Shown here piece by piece: positions 27,195-37,809 of a stretch of 64,000 nt of DNA. Position numbers and translations under genes: made by a program. Location of the stretch: the NCBI RefSeq assembly GCF_000215975.1, contig NC_015682.1, positions 620,001 through 684,000 on the forward strand, given 5' to 3'. The stretch is from Thermodesulfobacterium geofontis OPF15. GTDB lineage: Bacteria; Desulfobacterota; Thermodesulfobacteria; Thermodesulfobacteriales; Thermodesulfobacteriaceae. A model generated the notes under the pieces. The model was not told the DNA's origin. It made no database searches and saw only the letters and a program-made list of their open reading frames with translations. Position 1 is the first letter of the stretch, and every line of letters starts with the position of its first letter.

Positions 27195-28496
27195 TTAAAG
27201 GATTCTTTTGTCAATAACTCTTTTTGCTTTTCCTTCACTTATGGGAAGGGTGCCAGGTTCTACAAGTTCTACTTTAGGACGTACCTGGATAGCTTGTCTT
27301 AATTTTTCTGTTATATCCTCTTTTAATTTGAGAAGTCTTTCAATTCTTCCGTCAAAAAAGTCCCTATCTATTTCAACTTTAATAATCATTTCATCATAAC
27401 CTTCTAATATTATTTGATAATTTTGCGCAACTCCCTTAATACCCATAAGAACACTTTCAATTTGTTGAGGAAAAATATTTACACCTCTTACAATAAACAT
27501 ATCGTCAGCTCTACCTAAAGGACGTTCAATACGTACATGGGTTCTACCACAAGGGCAAGGTTCTGAAATAAGCCTTGTTAAATCTCTTGTACGATATCTA
27601 ATAATTGGCATAGCAGTTCTATCAAGAGTAGTAAGAACTAATTCTCCTATTTCTCCTTCTTTAACAGGTTCACCAGTTTCTGGATCAACTATTTCTACAT
27701 AAAAGGCATCTTCCCAAATATGAAGCCCCCTTTTTACAGGGCATTCAAAACCAACTCCAGGTCCGCCCATTTCTGAAAGACCATAGCAATTAAAAACGTC
27801 AATTTTTAACATCTCTTCAATTTTCTTACGAGTTTCTTCACTATAAGGTTCAGCTCCAAGATAAGCCCTTTTTAATTTTATATCTTTTCCTGGTTTTAGT
27901 CCCTTTTCTTGAATTATGGTAGCTATATAAAGCGCATAGCTAGGGGTCATATGAATACAAGTTGTTCCAAAAGTTTTCATAAGTTCTATTTGCCTTTCTG
28001 TATTTCCAGGTCCAGCTGGTATAACAAGCATTCCGAGAAGTTCAGCTCCATAATGCATTACCAGAGCACCAGTAAAAAGTCCATAAGTCATAGAATTTTG
28101 TAATATATCTTGAGAGCTTGCTCCACTCATAAAAAGAGCTCTTGCTATCAGTTTTGCTTGAGACCATATGTCTTTTTTACTAAAAAAGATAGCTTTAGGT
28201 TTGCCAGTTGTTCCACTTGAGGTATGTAAACGGATTATTTTTTCTAAGGGTTCTGCAAGTAAACCAAAAGGATAATCTACAAAAAGGTCTTCTTTGGTAG
28301 TAAACGGAAAATTTTTAAAATCTTCAAGACTTTTTAGATTTTCAGGTTTTACACCTACTTCTTTAAACTTATTTCTATAATAAGGTACTCGATTATAAAC
28401 CTTTTTAACAATTCTTTTTAATTTTTTAAGCTGTAAATTTTTTAGTTCTTCATGTGATAATAATTCAATTTCTGGATTGTAATATCTTTTTTGCAA
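27195..28496 (-). CDS. paaK: Phenylacetate-CoA ligase family protein (copy 2)
   Basis: Second PaaK paralogue, 433 residues when started at a TTG at 28496. The TTG is chosen because a GAGGAGGG ribosome site (28512 to 28504) lies seven bases before it and because the resulting N-terminus aligns with copy 1 (YYNPEIELLSHEELKNLQ). A longer reading from 28553 would add 19 non-homologous residues. It has the ATP loop [36 protein letters not shown] and the terminal SEGKAKRV. It overlaps the end of iorB by 32 bases, so the two are probably translationally coupled. Confidence 0.9.
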   Translation of the reverse strand: MQKRYYNPEIELLSHEELKNLQLKKLKRIVKKVYNRVPYYRNKFKEVGVKPENLKSLEDFKNFPFTTKEDLFVDYPFGLLAEPLEKIIRLHTSSGTTGKPKAIFFSKKDIWSQAKLIARALFMSGASSQDILQNSMTYGLFTGALVMHYGAELLGMLVIPAGPGNTERQIELMKTFGTTCIHMTPSYALYIATIIQEKGLKPGKDIKLKRAYLGAEPYSEETRKKIEEMLKIDVFNCYGLSEMGGPGVGFECPVKRGLHIWEDAFYVEIVDPETGEPVKEGEIGELVLTTLDRTAMPIIRYRTRDLTRLISEPCPCGRTHVRIERPLGRADDMFIVRGVNIFPQQIESVLMGIKGVAQNYQIILEGYDEMIIKVEIDRDFFDGRIERLLKLKEDITEKLRQAIQVRPKVELVEPGTLPISEGKAKRVIDKRIL

Positions 28497-29064
28497 AATT
28501 TCTTCCCTCCTCAAAGGCTTTAAGATTAAGATCAACGAATTTTTGGGGAACAAAATTAGTTAATACCTCTTTCCAAGTTTCAACCGAAAAGGGTAAAAAT
28601 AGAGATAATACTCCAAGAAGTATAGTATTTTCGATCTTAGTACTCCCCAGATTTTTAGCTAAATCTTCAGCTTTTATTTCCAATATTTTATATCCCTTCA
28701 TTCTTAATAGTTCTGAAACATTTTTAGGGTAAAAAGAAGGGTCAAGGGAAGGTGGAGGAATTTGTTTAAGATTTAATATAATCAATCCTTCATCTTTTAA
28801 AAAATGGGAATATCTTAAAGCCTCTATTTCTTCAAGGGCAAGCATAATGTGAGCCTCTCCTGTCGGGATAGAGGGAGAAAAAACCTTTTTTCCAAAACGT
28901 ACCTGCCCGATTACAGACCCCCCTCTTTGAGCCATTCCGTGTATCTCACTCTCTTTAACATCAAAACCACTTTTAAAAGCACACCAAGCTATTATTCTAC
29001 TTGCAAGAACAATTCCTTGTCCACCTGTTCCTACAAGTATTAAATTGGTAACTTGGTTCTCCAT
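28465..29064 (-). CDS. iorB: Indolepyruvate:ferredoxin oxidoreductase, beta subunit
   Basis: The 199-residue gamma-type (POR_N/catalytic gamma) subunit of IOR, beginning ENQVTNLILVGTGGQGIVLASRI, followed by ESEIHGMAQRGGSVIGQVRFG, both diagnostic. The ATG at 29064 is chosen. An upstream in-frame start at 29109 would lie before the predicted transcription start and adds residues unlike the family. It heads the operon iorB-paaK-ACT-paaK-ACT. Its alpha partner iorA is on the other strand and converges on the operon end. Confidence 0.92.
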   Translation of the reverse strand: MENQVTNLILVGTGGQGIVLASRIIAWCAFKSGFDVKESEIHGMAQRGGSVIGQVRFGKKVFSPSIPTGEAHIMLALEEIEALRYSHFLKDEGLIILNLKQIPPPSLDPSFYPKNVSELLRMKGYKILEIKAEDLAKNLGSTKIENTILLGVLSLFLPFSVETWKEVLTNFVPQKFVDLNLKAFEEGRNFAKKILQSRN

Positions 29065-29091
29065 AATTTTAAAAGTTTTTAAAAATAATTG

Positions 29092-29120
29092 AACAAATTT
29101 ATATAGCATAATAATTTGTT
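29092..29120. promoter_or_regulatory. Inverted repeat, candidate operator of the iorB operon
   Basis: AACAAATT (29092-29099) and AATTTGTT (29113-29120), a perfect 8-base inverted repeat with a 13-base spacer. The two arms flank the predicted minus-strand -10 box, the expected place for a repressor. The identity of the regulator is unknown. Confidence 0.5.
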
Positions 29121-29127
29121 ACGTCAA
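29100..29127 (-). promoter_or_regulatory. Promoter of the iorB-paaK operon
   Basis: Reading the minus strand, TTGACG (29127 to 29122) and TATATA (29105 to 29100) are 16 bases apart, with a TGC extension before the -10. Transcription would start near 29093 and leave a leader of about 28 bases. Confidence 0.6.
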
Positions 29128-29161
29128 TATAATTTTATAATCAAAAAATTTTTTAAAATTC

Positions 29162-29189
29162 TTGCAAATAAATGGGATTTTCTTATAAT
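29162..29189 (+). promoter_or_regulatory. Promoter of the lactate permease gene
   Basis: TTGCAA (29162-29167) and a consensus TATAAT (29184-29189), 16-base spacing. Confidence 0.6.
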
Positions 29190-29202
29190 CTCTTTTCATT
29201 GA

Positions 29203-29218
29203 TGTAAAAAATTTAACA
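29203..29218. promoter_or_regulatory. Possible CRP/FNR-type palindrome in the lactate permease leader
   Basis: TGTAAAAAATTTAACA, of the form TGTNA-N6-TNACA, located just after the predicted transcription start. Being A/T only except for the G and C at its ends, it could arise by chance in this genome. Confidence 0.25.
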
Positions 29219-29239
29219 TAAAGTTGTAGGAGGTGAATT

Positions 29240-30829
29240 ATGGATTTTTTCTTGGCCATGCTTCCTATATTACTTAGTATCATAGGAATGATATTTTTTT
29301 ATCGTTCAGGAGCTTTTGTTTCTGTAGTTGGTTGGATACTTGCATTAATTTTAGCAGTTTATTATTTTCATACTCCTTGGGAAGTAGCGTTAGGAGCAAG
29401 TTTAATAGGTATAATTAAAGCTCTTGGGATAACTCTTGCAATTACTTTTACTATGTTTTTAATCTTTCTTATGAAAGAAACAGGAGCTTTAGGTAAAATT
29501 ATTGAATACATTAAGGGGATTGCCAAAGATAAAGAGGAACAAACTTTATTTTTAGGAATGGGATTTGGTTCTCTTTCCACCTCTCTTGGCATGGTTACTC
29601 CTGCTATGTTCCCTCCTATTTTCAGAATGCTTGGTTTTTCTTCTATTTCTGCTATTGCTATAAGTATTCTTTGTTATGATCCTCTCACCTCTTTTGCTTT
29701 ATTTTCTATTCCTATTACTGTACCTGCTGAGGTTGCTTTTAAGGTATTCCATATCCAGCCTGCAGGAATTGAAAATCTTCAAGAATTTATTTGGGACTTT
29801 ACTTTTAAAATTACAACCTTTTTGCCCCCTCTCTCGATTTCTTTTGCATTTATAATGTTATGGGTTGTCGGTGGGAAAGAAGCAATTGTTAAACACTGGA
29901 AACCTGCTCTTGGTTCAGGACTTGTTTTATCATTATCAGCTTTAACTATGGCTTGGTTAAGGATTTTACCTGTAGAGGTAATTGGTATTTTTTCTGGATT
30001 TCTTACTATGCTTTTTGTTAATGTATATTATCGCAGTAAAAATAACTATATCAATAAAGTAAAAATTAACAAAGAAATTTTTAAAGCTTTCCTTCCCTTT
30101 TTTCTGTTAATTCTTTTTTCCACAGTGGTAAATATTCCAAGTGTTAAAAATTTTCTTTCAAACATTTTAGGTTCCTACGAGATTATAAGAGTTTTTGCAG
30201 ATAAAAAAGAAGACTTAAATATCATGGCAAATGTTTGGTTTTGGATTTTAGTAGTATCAATCATTTCAATCTTTATCTTAAAACCTTCCTTAGATACTAT
30301 GAAAAGGGTTTTAAAAATTTGGAGTACCCGTATAGGGGGTCCTTTTATAGCTCATTCTCTGTTTTTTGCTGTAGCTTTTATAATGGCTTGGTCAGGAATG
30401 GAGGTAATAGATGGAAAACTTGTCCCAGGTCCTTATTTTAAAGAATATAACATGAACATTATAATAGCCTTTACTTTGGCTAATCTTTTTGGGCAAGCCT
30501 ATCCTCTTGTAGTTCCTTTTATTGGTTTAATAGGGGCTTTTGTTGGAGGAAGTGAGACCGCATCAAATGTTCTTTTTGCTAAAATTCAGTGGGAAACAAC
30601 CCTTTTTACCTTAGGAGCACCTGCATTTATGTGGATTTTTGCGGCCCATGCTGTTGGTGGAGGTATTGCCTCAGCTATTACTCCATCAAAAATTACTAAC
30701 GCAGCTGCAACTATAGGAGTGAGCGGAAAAGAAGAAGGTAAATTTATAAAAATTGTTTTAATACCTATTTTAATAATTACTTTTATAACCGGGTTTATTT
30801 TGATGCTTTATTTAAAAATTTTTGGTTAA
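29240..30829 (+). CDS. L-lactate permease family transporter
   Basis: A 529-residue membrane protein of the LctP/LldP family, which imports L-lactate (and glycolate) with protons. It has about 12-14 hydrophobic helices and family segments such as LGMGFGSLSTSLGMVTPAMF and the C-terminal AHAVGGGIASAITPSKI. A TAGGAGGTG ribosome site precedes the ATG and a good promoter lies upstream. It stands alone between divergent iorB and the FmdB gene. Lactate is a typical electron donor for sulfate reducers, which fits the suspected lineage. Confidence 0.9.
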   Translation: MDFFLAMLPILLSIIGMIFFYRSGAFVSVVGWILALILAVYYFHTPWEVALGASLIGIIKALGITLAITFTMFLIFLMKETGALGKIIEYIKGIAKDKEEQTLFLGMGFGSLSTSLGMVTPAMFPPIFRMLGFSSISAIAISILCYDPLTSFALFSIPITVPAEVAFKVFHIQPAGIENLQEFIWDFTFKITTFLPPLSISFAFIMLWVVGGKEAIVKHWKPALGSGLVLSLSALTMAWLRILPVEVIGIFSGFLTMLFVNVYYRSKNNYINKVKINKEIFKAFLPFFLLILFSTVVNIPSVKNFLSNILGSYEIIRVFADKKEDLNIMANVWFWILVVSIISIFILKPSLDTMKRVLKIWSTRIGGPFIAHSLFFAVAFIMAWSGMEVIDGKLVPGPYFKEYNMNIIIAFTLANLFGQAYPLVVPFIGLIGAFVGGSETASNVLFAKIQWETTLFTLGAPAFMWIFAAHAVGGGIASAITPSKITNAAATIGVSGKEEGKFIKIVLIPILIITFITGFILMLYLKIFG

Positions 30830-30852
30830 ATTTTAAAGTTTGAAAAATTTTA

Positions 30853-30880
30853 TTGAGTTTTAAAGGATTTATGTTAAAAT
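30853..30880 (+). promoter_or_regulatory. Promoter of the FmdB-type gene
   Basis: TTGAGT (30853-30858) and an extended -10 TGT-TAAAAT (TAAAAT 30875-30880) with 16-base spacing; the ATG is at 30913. Confidence 0.5.
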
Positions 30881-30912
30881 AATTTAAAATATTTTTCTAA
30901 AGGTTTCTTAAA

Positions 30913-31161
30913 ATGCCTATATATGAATTTAAATGTCAAGATTGTGGAGCTGAATTTGAGGTATTTTTAAAAAATAAAGAGGAACTTTCTGAAGTTAAAT
31001 GTAAATCTTGTGAAAGTAAAAATATTAAGAGACTTATGAGTGTAGTTAATTCTATAATAAGTGATTCTGGAAGTTCTTCAGACAAGCCAAGGGTTTCAGA
31101 AACTTACTCATGTCCAACTGGAACCTGTACTCATTTAGAACTTCCAGGATATGAGAAGTAA
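30913..31161 (+). CDS. FmdB-family zinc-ribbon protein
   Basis: An 82-residue protein that opens with MPIYEFKCQDCGAEFE, the FmdB/CxxC_CxxC_SSSS regulatory-protein signature, with a second CKSCES pair at about 36-41 forming a zinc ribbon. A further CPTGTC sits in the C-terminal tail. Family members are small presumed regulators; one was named for formamidase expression but most have no known role. It has its own promoter, with no operon partners on the plus strand. Confidence 0.88.
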   Translation: MPIYEFKCQDCGAEFEVFLKNKEELSEVKCKSCESKNIKRLMSVVNSIISDSGSSSDKPRVSETYSCPTGTCTHLELPGYEK

Positions 31162-31165
31162 ATTT

Positions 31166-31759
31166 TTAAGTTTCTTTACTTATTTCTTCAAGAGCTTTTT
31201 CTACAATTTCAGCAAGTTCTCTTGCTCCTAATCCTTTATAAATTTTTAAAGCTATTTCATAGGCTTCTTTAGCAGTTTTATAATCATTTTTATGACGGTA
31301 TACATCCCCAATTCCTACCATTGTTCTTGCAGCTCTATGAGCGTCTCTATATTTTTCAGCAATTTCCAAATTTCTATATAAATAGGGAAGCATTTTTTCA
31401 TAATCTCTTTTTTCTCTATAAATTTTGATTATTTTTTCTGCTATGATAGCAGTACTTATTTCATCTTCAAAATTTTCACAAATATCTAAACAAGCTTTGT
31501 AGGATTTTAAAGCCTTTTCTAAATTTCCCCTCATACTATAAAGATCACCTAAAAAATCTAAAATATTAGCCATTTCTTTATAAGCATTATTTTCTTGAAA
31601 TATTTCTAAAGCGGATTCTAAAAGAGAGATAGTATCAAGAATACGTCCATTTTTCCAGTTTTGATAAGCTTTTGCACAAATTTCATAGGCAGATTTTAGA
31701 CTTTCTGGAATACTTGCAAAATTAAAAAAAAATTCTTTTTCAAGGATTGTTTTGTCCAT
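31166..31759 (-). CDS. Tetratricopeptide-repeat protein
   Basis: A 197-residue protein composed mostly of TPR-like helix pairs, for example GDLYSMRGNLEKALKSYKAC and GDVYRHKNDYKTAKEAYEIA, spaced about 40 residues as in LGN/NPH-type TPRs. No signal peptide. TPR proteins act as interaction scaffolds. It is the last gene of a three-gene operon with a DVU0298-type protein and a second TPR protein. Partners are unknown. Confidence 0.85.
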   Translation of the reverse strand: MDKTILEKEFFFNFASIPESLKSAYEICAKAYQNWKNGRILDTISLLESALEIFQENNAYKEMANILDFLGDLYSMRGNLEKALKSYKACLDICENFEDEISTAIIAEKIIKIYREKRDYEKMLPYLYRNLEIAEKYRDAHRAARTMVGIGDVYRHKNDYKTAKEAYEIALKIYKGLGARELAEIVEKALEEISKET

Positions 31760-31760
31760 T

Positions 31761-32816
31761 TTAGCCTTCCTTTTTAATGTTTTCTATCAAATCTTTTAAA
31801 AAAACCCTTTCAAAAGAAAAGGTTTCATAATTAAAAAATTCAAAATCTTTTTCTAAATCAAGGGTGTTTAAATAAGAAAGAATTTCTTTAGAATTTAGTT
31901 TTTCAAAGATCTTAAGGATAAGTCCTTGTATTTCAGGTGGGCTACCTTCAAGGTAATTTAAAAGTTTTAAGTAACTATGCTGTTTTAATACTTGTGGATT
32001 TTTTTCTGCAACTCTATAAAGTGCGTAAAGTACATAAGGACGATATTCAGGATAATTCATAAAAGCTAAAAGATTTTTTATAAAAATAGAAAATCTATCC
32101 TCAGTATTTCTTATTATTTCACCTACTGCTTCTAAAGCTCCCCATGCAGAGGCTGCTGAATCTGCAGAGGCGTATATTAATCTTTTTAAAAGGTCAAGCA
32201 CCTTTTCTGGATAAATGTTAACAAGAACTTTGGCTACTTCTCCAAGAGCTACAACAACTTTTTTTCTAAAGGTAATTTCAGGGTGGTAAAGCAATTTTTG
32301 TAAAATATTTAAATTAAGAGGTTCAGCAACATGATAAGCTATGAGTAAAGAGATTTTCCCATTTTCTATCAAATCTTTCATTTCATTTTTATTTAATTTT
32401 CTTTTTTCAACTTTTGGTATTTCTTTTTCTTGATTAGATCTTTCCAATAATTTTTTTAACTTAAGCTCTTTTGCGGATCTTATTTCATCAACAAGTTTTA
32501 AAAAGCAAAGCACTCCTCTTCTTTTTTCTGAAGGAGGCATTATTGAATGGGAGGGTAAATCGTAATTTTCAATCCAGATTTCTTTATAATCCTCATTATA
32601 TTCTAAATTCCAAGCTAAATCCCAATCTCCAGCACAGGCAATAAGAAGTGCCTCAACAAAGGCAGTTCCTCGATTAAATCCAGTTACATCACAAACATAT
32701 ACACTTCCACATTCACAAATTCCTGCTTCCAAATCAGAAAAGCCTACGGATAAATAGGTAGGTTTAGCAATTACTCTTCCACAAAAGGGACAAGTAGGTG
32801 GACTATAAAGTTTCAT
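31761..32816 (-). CDS. DVU0298-family protein with HEAT-like repeats
   Basis: A 351-residue protein. The N-terminus carries a zinc-type pair CPFCGR (9-14), then ECGSVYVCDVTGFNRGTAFVEAL, which I recognise as the DVU0298 family first described from Desulfovibrio. From about residue 150 on come HEAT-like helical repeats (EITFRKKVVVALGEVAKVLV and similar). Function unknown; it lies between two TPR genes, and all three could form one scaffold complex. The start overlaps the upstream TPR gene by 14 bases. Confidence 0.75.
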   Translation of the reverse strand: MKLYSPPTCPFCGRVIAKPTYLSVGFSDLEAGICECGSVYVCDVTGFNRGTAFVEALLIACAGDWDLAWNLEYNEDYKEIWIENYDLPSHSIMPPSEKRRGVLCFLKLVDEIRSAKELKLKKLLERSNQEKEIPKVEKRKLNKNEMKDLIENGKISLLIAYHVAEPLNLNILQKLLYHPEITFRKKVVVALGEVAKVLVNIYPEKVLDLLKRLIYASADSAASAWGALEAVGEIIRNTEDRFSIFIKNLLAFMNYPEYRPYVLYALYRVAEKNPQVLKQHSYLKLLNYLEGSPPEIQGLILKIFEKLNSKEILSYLNTLDLEKDFEFFNYETFSFERVFLKDLIENIKKEG

Positions 32817-33411
32817 TTATCATCCTTTCAAGTTCAGGATTTACAGGATATCCCATTTCTTTAGCTAAGTTTAAATTTTTTAGGGCAGATTCTTTATCTT
32901 TTAAATAATAATAAGCTACAGCAAGATTGTTATAAATAACTGCATTTTCAGGTGCAAAGGTCTTAGCTTTTTCTAAAGCTGATATAGCTTCTTTAAATAA
33001 ACCCTTTTCAATTAAAATAGTTGAAAGATTTATCCAAGATTCTGCAAAAGTTTCATTTATCTCGAGAGCTTTTCTATAACATTTTTCAGCTTCATCAAGA
33101 TTTCCAAGCTCAAATTCAATTAATCCAAGATTATTCCATGCTTCAACTGAGTTAGGATAATATTTAAGTGTAAAAGTGAAAGCTTTTTTTGCCTCTTCAA
33201 GTTCACCTTCTTGGGCTAATAAAATACCTAAATTTATCATTGCCTCAAAATGGAAAGGATCTAATTTAAGTACCCTTTTAAAAGCTTCTTTTGCTTCTTG
33301 AAATTTTCCCAAATTGAAGTAAGCTATAGCCAATTTATGTTGTGCAAAAACTGAATGAGGGTTTTCCATGGCTTCTTTTTCTAAAGCTTTTAAAGCTTCT
33401 TCTGTAATCAT
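32803..33411 (-). CDS. Tetratricopeptide-repeat protein
   Basis: A 202-residue protein with four or more canonical TPR units, for example AYFNLGKFQEAKEAFKRVL followed by NLGLIEFELGNLDEAEKCY and YNNLAVAYYYLKDKESALKN. No signal peptide or membrane segment. It is the first gene of the TPR-DVU0298-TPR operon, with an AGGAGG ribosome site just upstream. It is divergent from mltG. Confidence 0.9.
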   Translation of the reverse strand: MITEEALKALEKEAMENPHSVFAQHKLAIAYFNLGKFQEAKEAFKRVLKLDPFHFEAMINLGILLAQEGELEEAKKAFTFTLKYYPNSVEAWNNLGLIEFELGNLDEAEKCYRKALEINETFAESWINLSTILIEKGLFKEAISALEKAKTFAPENAVIYNNLAVAYYYLKDKESALKNLNLAKEMGYPVNPELERMINETL

Positions 33412-33450
33412 ATTTAACCTCCTTGAAGTATTTAAAAGATAACATCAAAA

Positions 33451-35269
<1,819 letters not shown>

Positions 35270-35274
35270 TTATC

Positions 35275-37599
35275 ATGTTAAAAGAATATCCAGAAGAAGT
35301 TTTATTTTCTATAAAAAAGCCTTCAAGATATTTAGGAAAGGAGCCCTTTTTTCCTTATAAAGATTGGGAAAAAACTAAATTAAAAATTTGTCTTGGTTAT
35401 CCTGATCTTTATGAAGTAGGAAGATCTCATCTTGGAATAAACATACTTGCAGGGATTATTAATGAGATACCTGAGTATTTATGTGATCTTGTATATGCAG
35501 TTTCTCCAGATATGGAAGCTGAACTAAAAAAAAGAAAGATACCCCTTCTTAGTTATAATTATAGAAAACCTTTAAAAGAATTTGATGTGATCGGATTAAG
35601 TTATGCTTATGAACTTTTAATAACAGGAATATTTCAAATTCTTGAACTTTCTTATATACCCTTTAAAGCAGAAGAAAGAAAAGTTTCAGATCCAGTTGTT
35701 TTAGGTGGCGGTCCCTGTTGCGGAAATCCAGAACCTATAGCTTCTTTGTTTGATGCTATAGTAATAGGAGATGGAGAAGAGGTTGTTCTTGAGATTTTAA
35801 AAGTAATAGAAAATTGGAAAAAAGAAAAACTTGATAGAGAAACTTTATGGGAAAATTTAAAAAATATTGAAGGTGTCTATGTTCCCATTTTTAAAAATTC
35901 TGTAAAAAGAAGAATTTATCTTTTTAAAAACTCTATTCCCTTTTTATATTCTATTCCAGTTATTCCTCTTTCTCATGATAGAGTTTCTCTTGAAATTTCG
36001 AGAGGTTGTACAAGGGCTTGTCGATTTTGTTCTGCTGGATTTTATTATCGCCCGGTAAGAGAGAAAACTTCCGAAGAAATTGTTTCTTTTGCTAAAAAAG
36101 CTTTTGAGCTAACAGGCTATAGAGAAGCATCTTTAATGAGCCTTTCTGCAGGTGATTATTCTTCACTTGAGAAACTGATCGATCTTTTGGAAAGAGAATT
36201 TTATGCTTATTCTCAGAGAGAATACGTATTTTCTCTTCCCTCTCTTAGAGTAGGAAGTTTAAATCCTAAGATACTTAATTTTTTGAAAAAGGGTAGAACC
36301 TCAACCATAACCTTGGCTATTGAAGCTGCTTCAGAGAGATTAAGAAGAGTAATTAATAAAAAAATTGAAATAGAAGAATTGTATAAAGATTTAGAACTTG
36401 CTTTTAAATTTGGTTTTAAAAAGATAAAGCTTTATTTCATGATAGGGCTTCCTACTGAAGAAGAAAAAGATTTAGAAGAAATAGTAAAATTTTATAAGAA
36501 TTTGAAAAGGACTTTTAAAGGGCTTGAGATTACTATTTCAACTTCAATTTTTGTTCCTAAACCTCATACACCCTTTCAGTGGGAAAGGCAAATAACTATA
36601 GAAGAAGCTTTGGAAAAGATAAAATATCTTAAAAGTGAATTAAAGAAAAATTTTAAATCTCATCAACCTGAACAAAGTTTTCTTGAAGGTATCATAGCAA
36701 GAGGGGATAGGAGACTTTATTTTTATCTTGAAGAGGTTTTTAAAAGAGGTGCCCGTTTAGATTCTTGGAAAGAGTATTTTAATTTTTCTTTGTGGGAAAC
36801 TACAGCTTATGAGCTTTGTTTAGAGCTTAAAGATTATCTAAGAGAAAGGGATTTAAAGGAAGAACTTCCTTGGGAACATATTGATTTGGGTATAAAAAAA
36901 GAATTTCTTTTAAAGGAGAAAGAAAAAGCTTATCAAGAAATTTATACAGAAGATTGCAGATGGGGTTCTTGTAGTAATTGCGGAGTTTGTAAGGGGGAGA
37001 TTAAAAATTATCTAAGTGAAAAAGAGGAGGGAGAAAAAAAATTAGTAACTATTTCCAATATTATTAAAAATCCTGATGAAACCTTTTGGTATGAAATTTA
37101 TTATGATAAAATAGGGGTTTCCAAATTTCTTTCTCAGCTTGAGATATTAAGGTTAATAGAGCTTGTATTAAGAAGAAAAAAAATACCTCTTTCTTATACT
37201 CAAGGATTTAATCCAAAACCTAAGTTTGTATGTGGGCCTGCACTTCCCGTTGGTATTGAAGCAAAAAATGAATTCTTAGGATTGGGATTAAGAGAAAAGG
37301 TCTCTGAAGAATCCCTAAAAGGAATAGAAATTTATGAAGGACTTATTCTTAAGGAAGTTAAATTTAGAGGCAAAGAAAAACCCTCTCCTCCTATAAGAAA
37401 AACTTATTATTTACTATATCCTCTTAAAGAAATTTCTTTTGAACTCAAATCTACAAAAAATTTAGAACTTAAATTTTTAGGCTCCTTTTATACTGCAATA
37501 CCCTATAAAAATGAAATTTCTTTTTTAAAGCTTCTTAAAGAAGAGTTTAATATAGACGAGCCTTTCAAATATTTTCGCATAATCAAATCCTATATTTAA
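35275..37599 (+). CDS. Radical SAM protein, TIGR03960/TIGR03936 fusion
   Basis: A 774-residue chain of two parts. The first (about 1-560) has a B12-binding-like N-terminus (LGGGPCCGNPEP, 143-153) and a radical SAM core with the cluster motif C245-x3-C249-x2-C252 in GCTRACRFCSAG. The C-terminal part (about 600-774) is a DUF2344-type domain with YTQGFNPKPKF. A Cys cluster (CRWGSCSNCGVCKG) joins the two. The fusion is common in bacteria and often sits near RNase G. Its reaction is not established, and a role in RNA or ribosome modification is only suspected. Confidence 0.85.
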   Translation: MLKEYPEEVLFSIKKPSRYLGKEPFFPYKDWEKTKLKICLGYPDLYEVGRSHLGINILAGIINEIPEYLCDLVYAVSPDMEAELKKRKIPLLSYNYRKPLKEFDVIGLSYAYELLITGIFQILELSYIPFKAEERKVSDPVVLGGGPCCGNPEPIASLFDAIVIGDGEEVVLEILKVIENWKKEKLDRETLWENLKNIEGVYVPIFKNSVKRRIYLFKNSIPFLYSIPVIPLSHDRVSLEISRGCTRACRFCSAGFYYRPVREKTSEEIVSFAKKAFELTGYREASLMSLSAGDYSSLEKLIDLLEREFYAYSQREYVFSLPSLRVGSLNPKILNFLKKGRTSTITLAIEAASERLRRVINKKIEIEELYKDLELAFKFGFKKIKLYFMIGLPTEEEKDLEEIVKFYKNLKRTFKGLEITISTSIFVPKPHTPFQWERQITIEEALEKIKYLKSELKKNFKSHQPEQSFLEGIIARGDRRLYFYLEEVFKRGARLDSWKEYFNFSLWETTAYELCLELKDYLRERDLKEELPWEHIDLGIKKEFLLKEKEKAYQEIYTEDCRWGSCSNCGVCKGEIKNYLSEKEEGEKKLVTISNIIKNPDETFWYEIYYDKIGVSKFLSQLEILRLIELVLRRKKIPLSYTQGFNPKPKFVCGPALPVGIEAKNEFLGLGLREKVSEESLKGIEIYEGLILKEVKFRGKEKPSPPIRKTYYLLYPLKEISFELKSTKNLELKFLGSFYTAIPYKNEISFLKLLKEEFNIDEPFKYFRIIKSYI

Positions 37600-37630
37600 T
37601 TTTTATTTTTAACCCAATTTTAAATAAATT

Positions 37631-37646
37631 TGTGAAAAAAATCTCT
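37631..37646 (+). promoter_or_regulatory. CRP/FNR-like site, copy 1 upstream of the MFS-CBS gene
   Basis: TGTGAAAAAAATCTCT, matching the acs copy 1 pattern TGTGA-N6-TCTCT exactly in its fixed positions. It lies 102 bases before a second copy. Confidence 0.5.
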
Positions 37647-37732
37647 TTGTATTTAAATCCTTAAAATATTGTAGTATTCAAAATAAATGATCACTGAAGA
37701 AAACCTTTGATAAAAATTATAATTGATATTAA

Positions 37733-37748
37733 TGTGAAAAAAATCACT
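37733..37748 (+). promoter_or_regulatory. CRP/FNR-like site, copy 2 upstream of the MFS-CBS gene
   Basis: TGTGAAAAAAATCACT, one base away from the CRP consensus TGTGA-N6-TCACA, located 61 bases before the MFS-CBS start codon. The same paired arrangement occurs before acs. Confidence 0.55.
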
Positions 37749-37809
37749 AAATATTTAAAAATTTGGTTCAGTGGAAAAAATGACAGAAATTAACTAAAGG
37801 AGGTGTCCT

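Noticed and set aside
28497-28553. Extended N-terminus for the second PaaK gene
   Set aside because: These 19 codons overlap iorB, lack homology to the other PaaK copy, and the GAGGAGGG site lies inside them, pointing to the TTG at 28496.
29065-29109. Extended N-terminus for iorB
   Set aside because: It would start before the predicted transcription start and adds residues unlike other IorB proteins.
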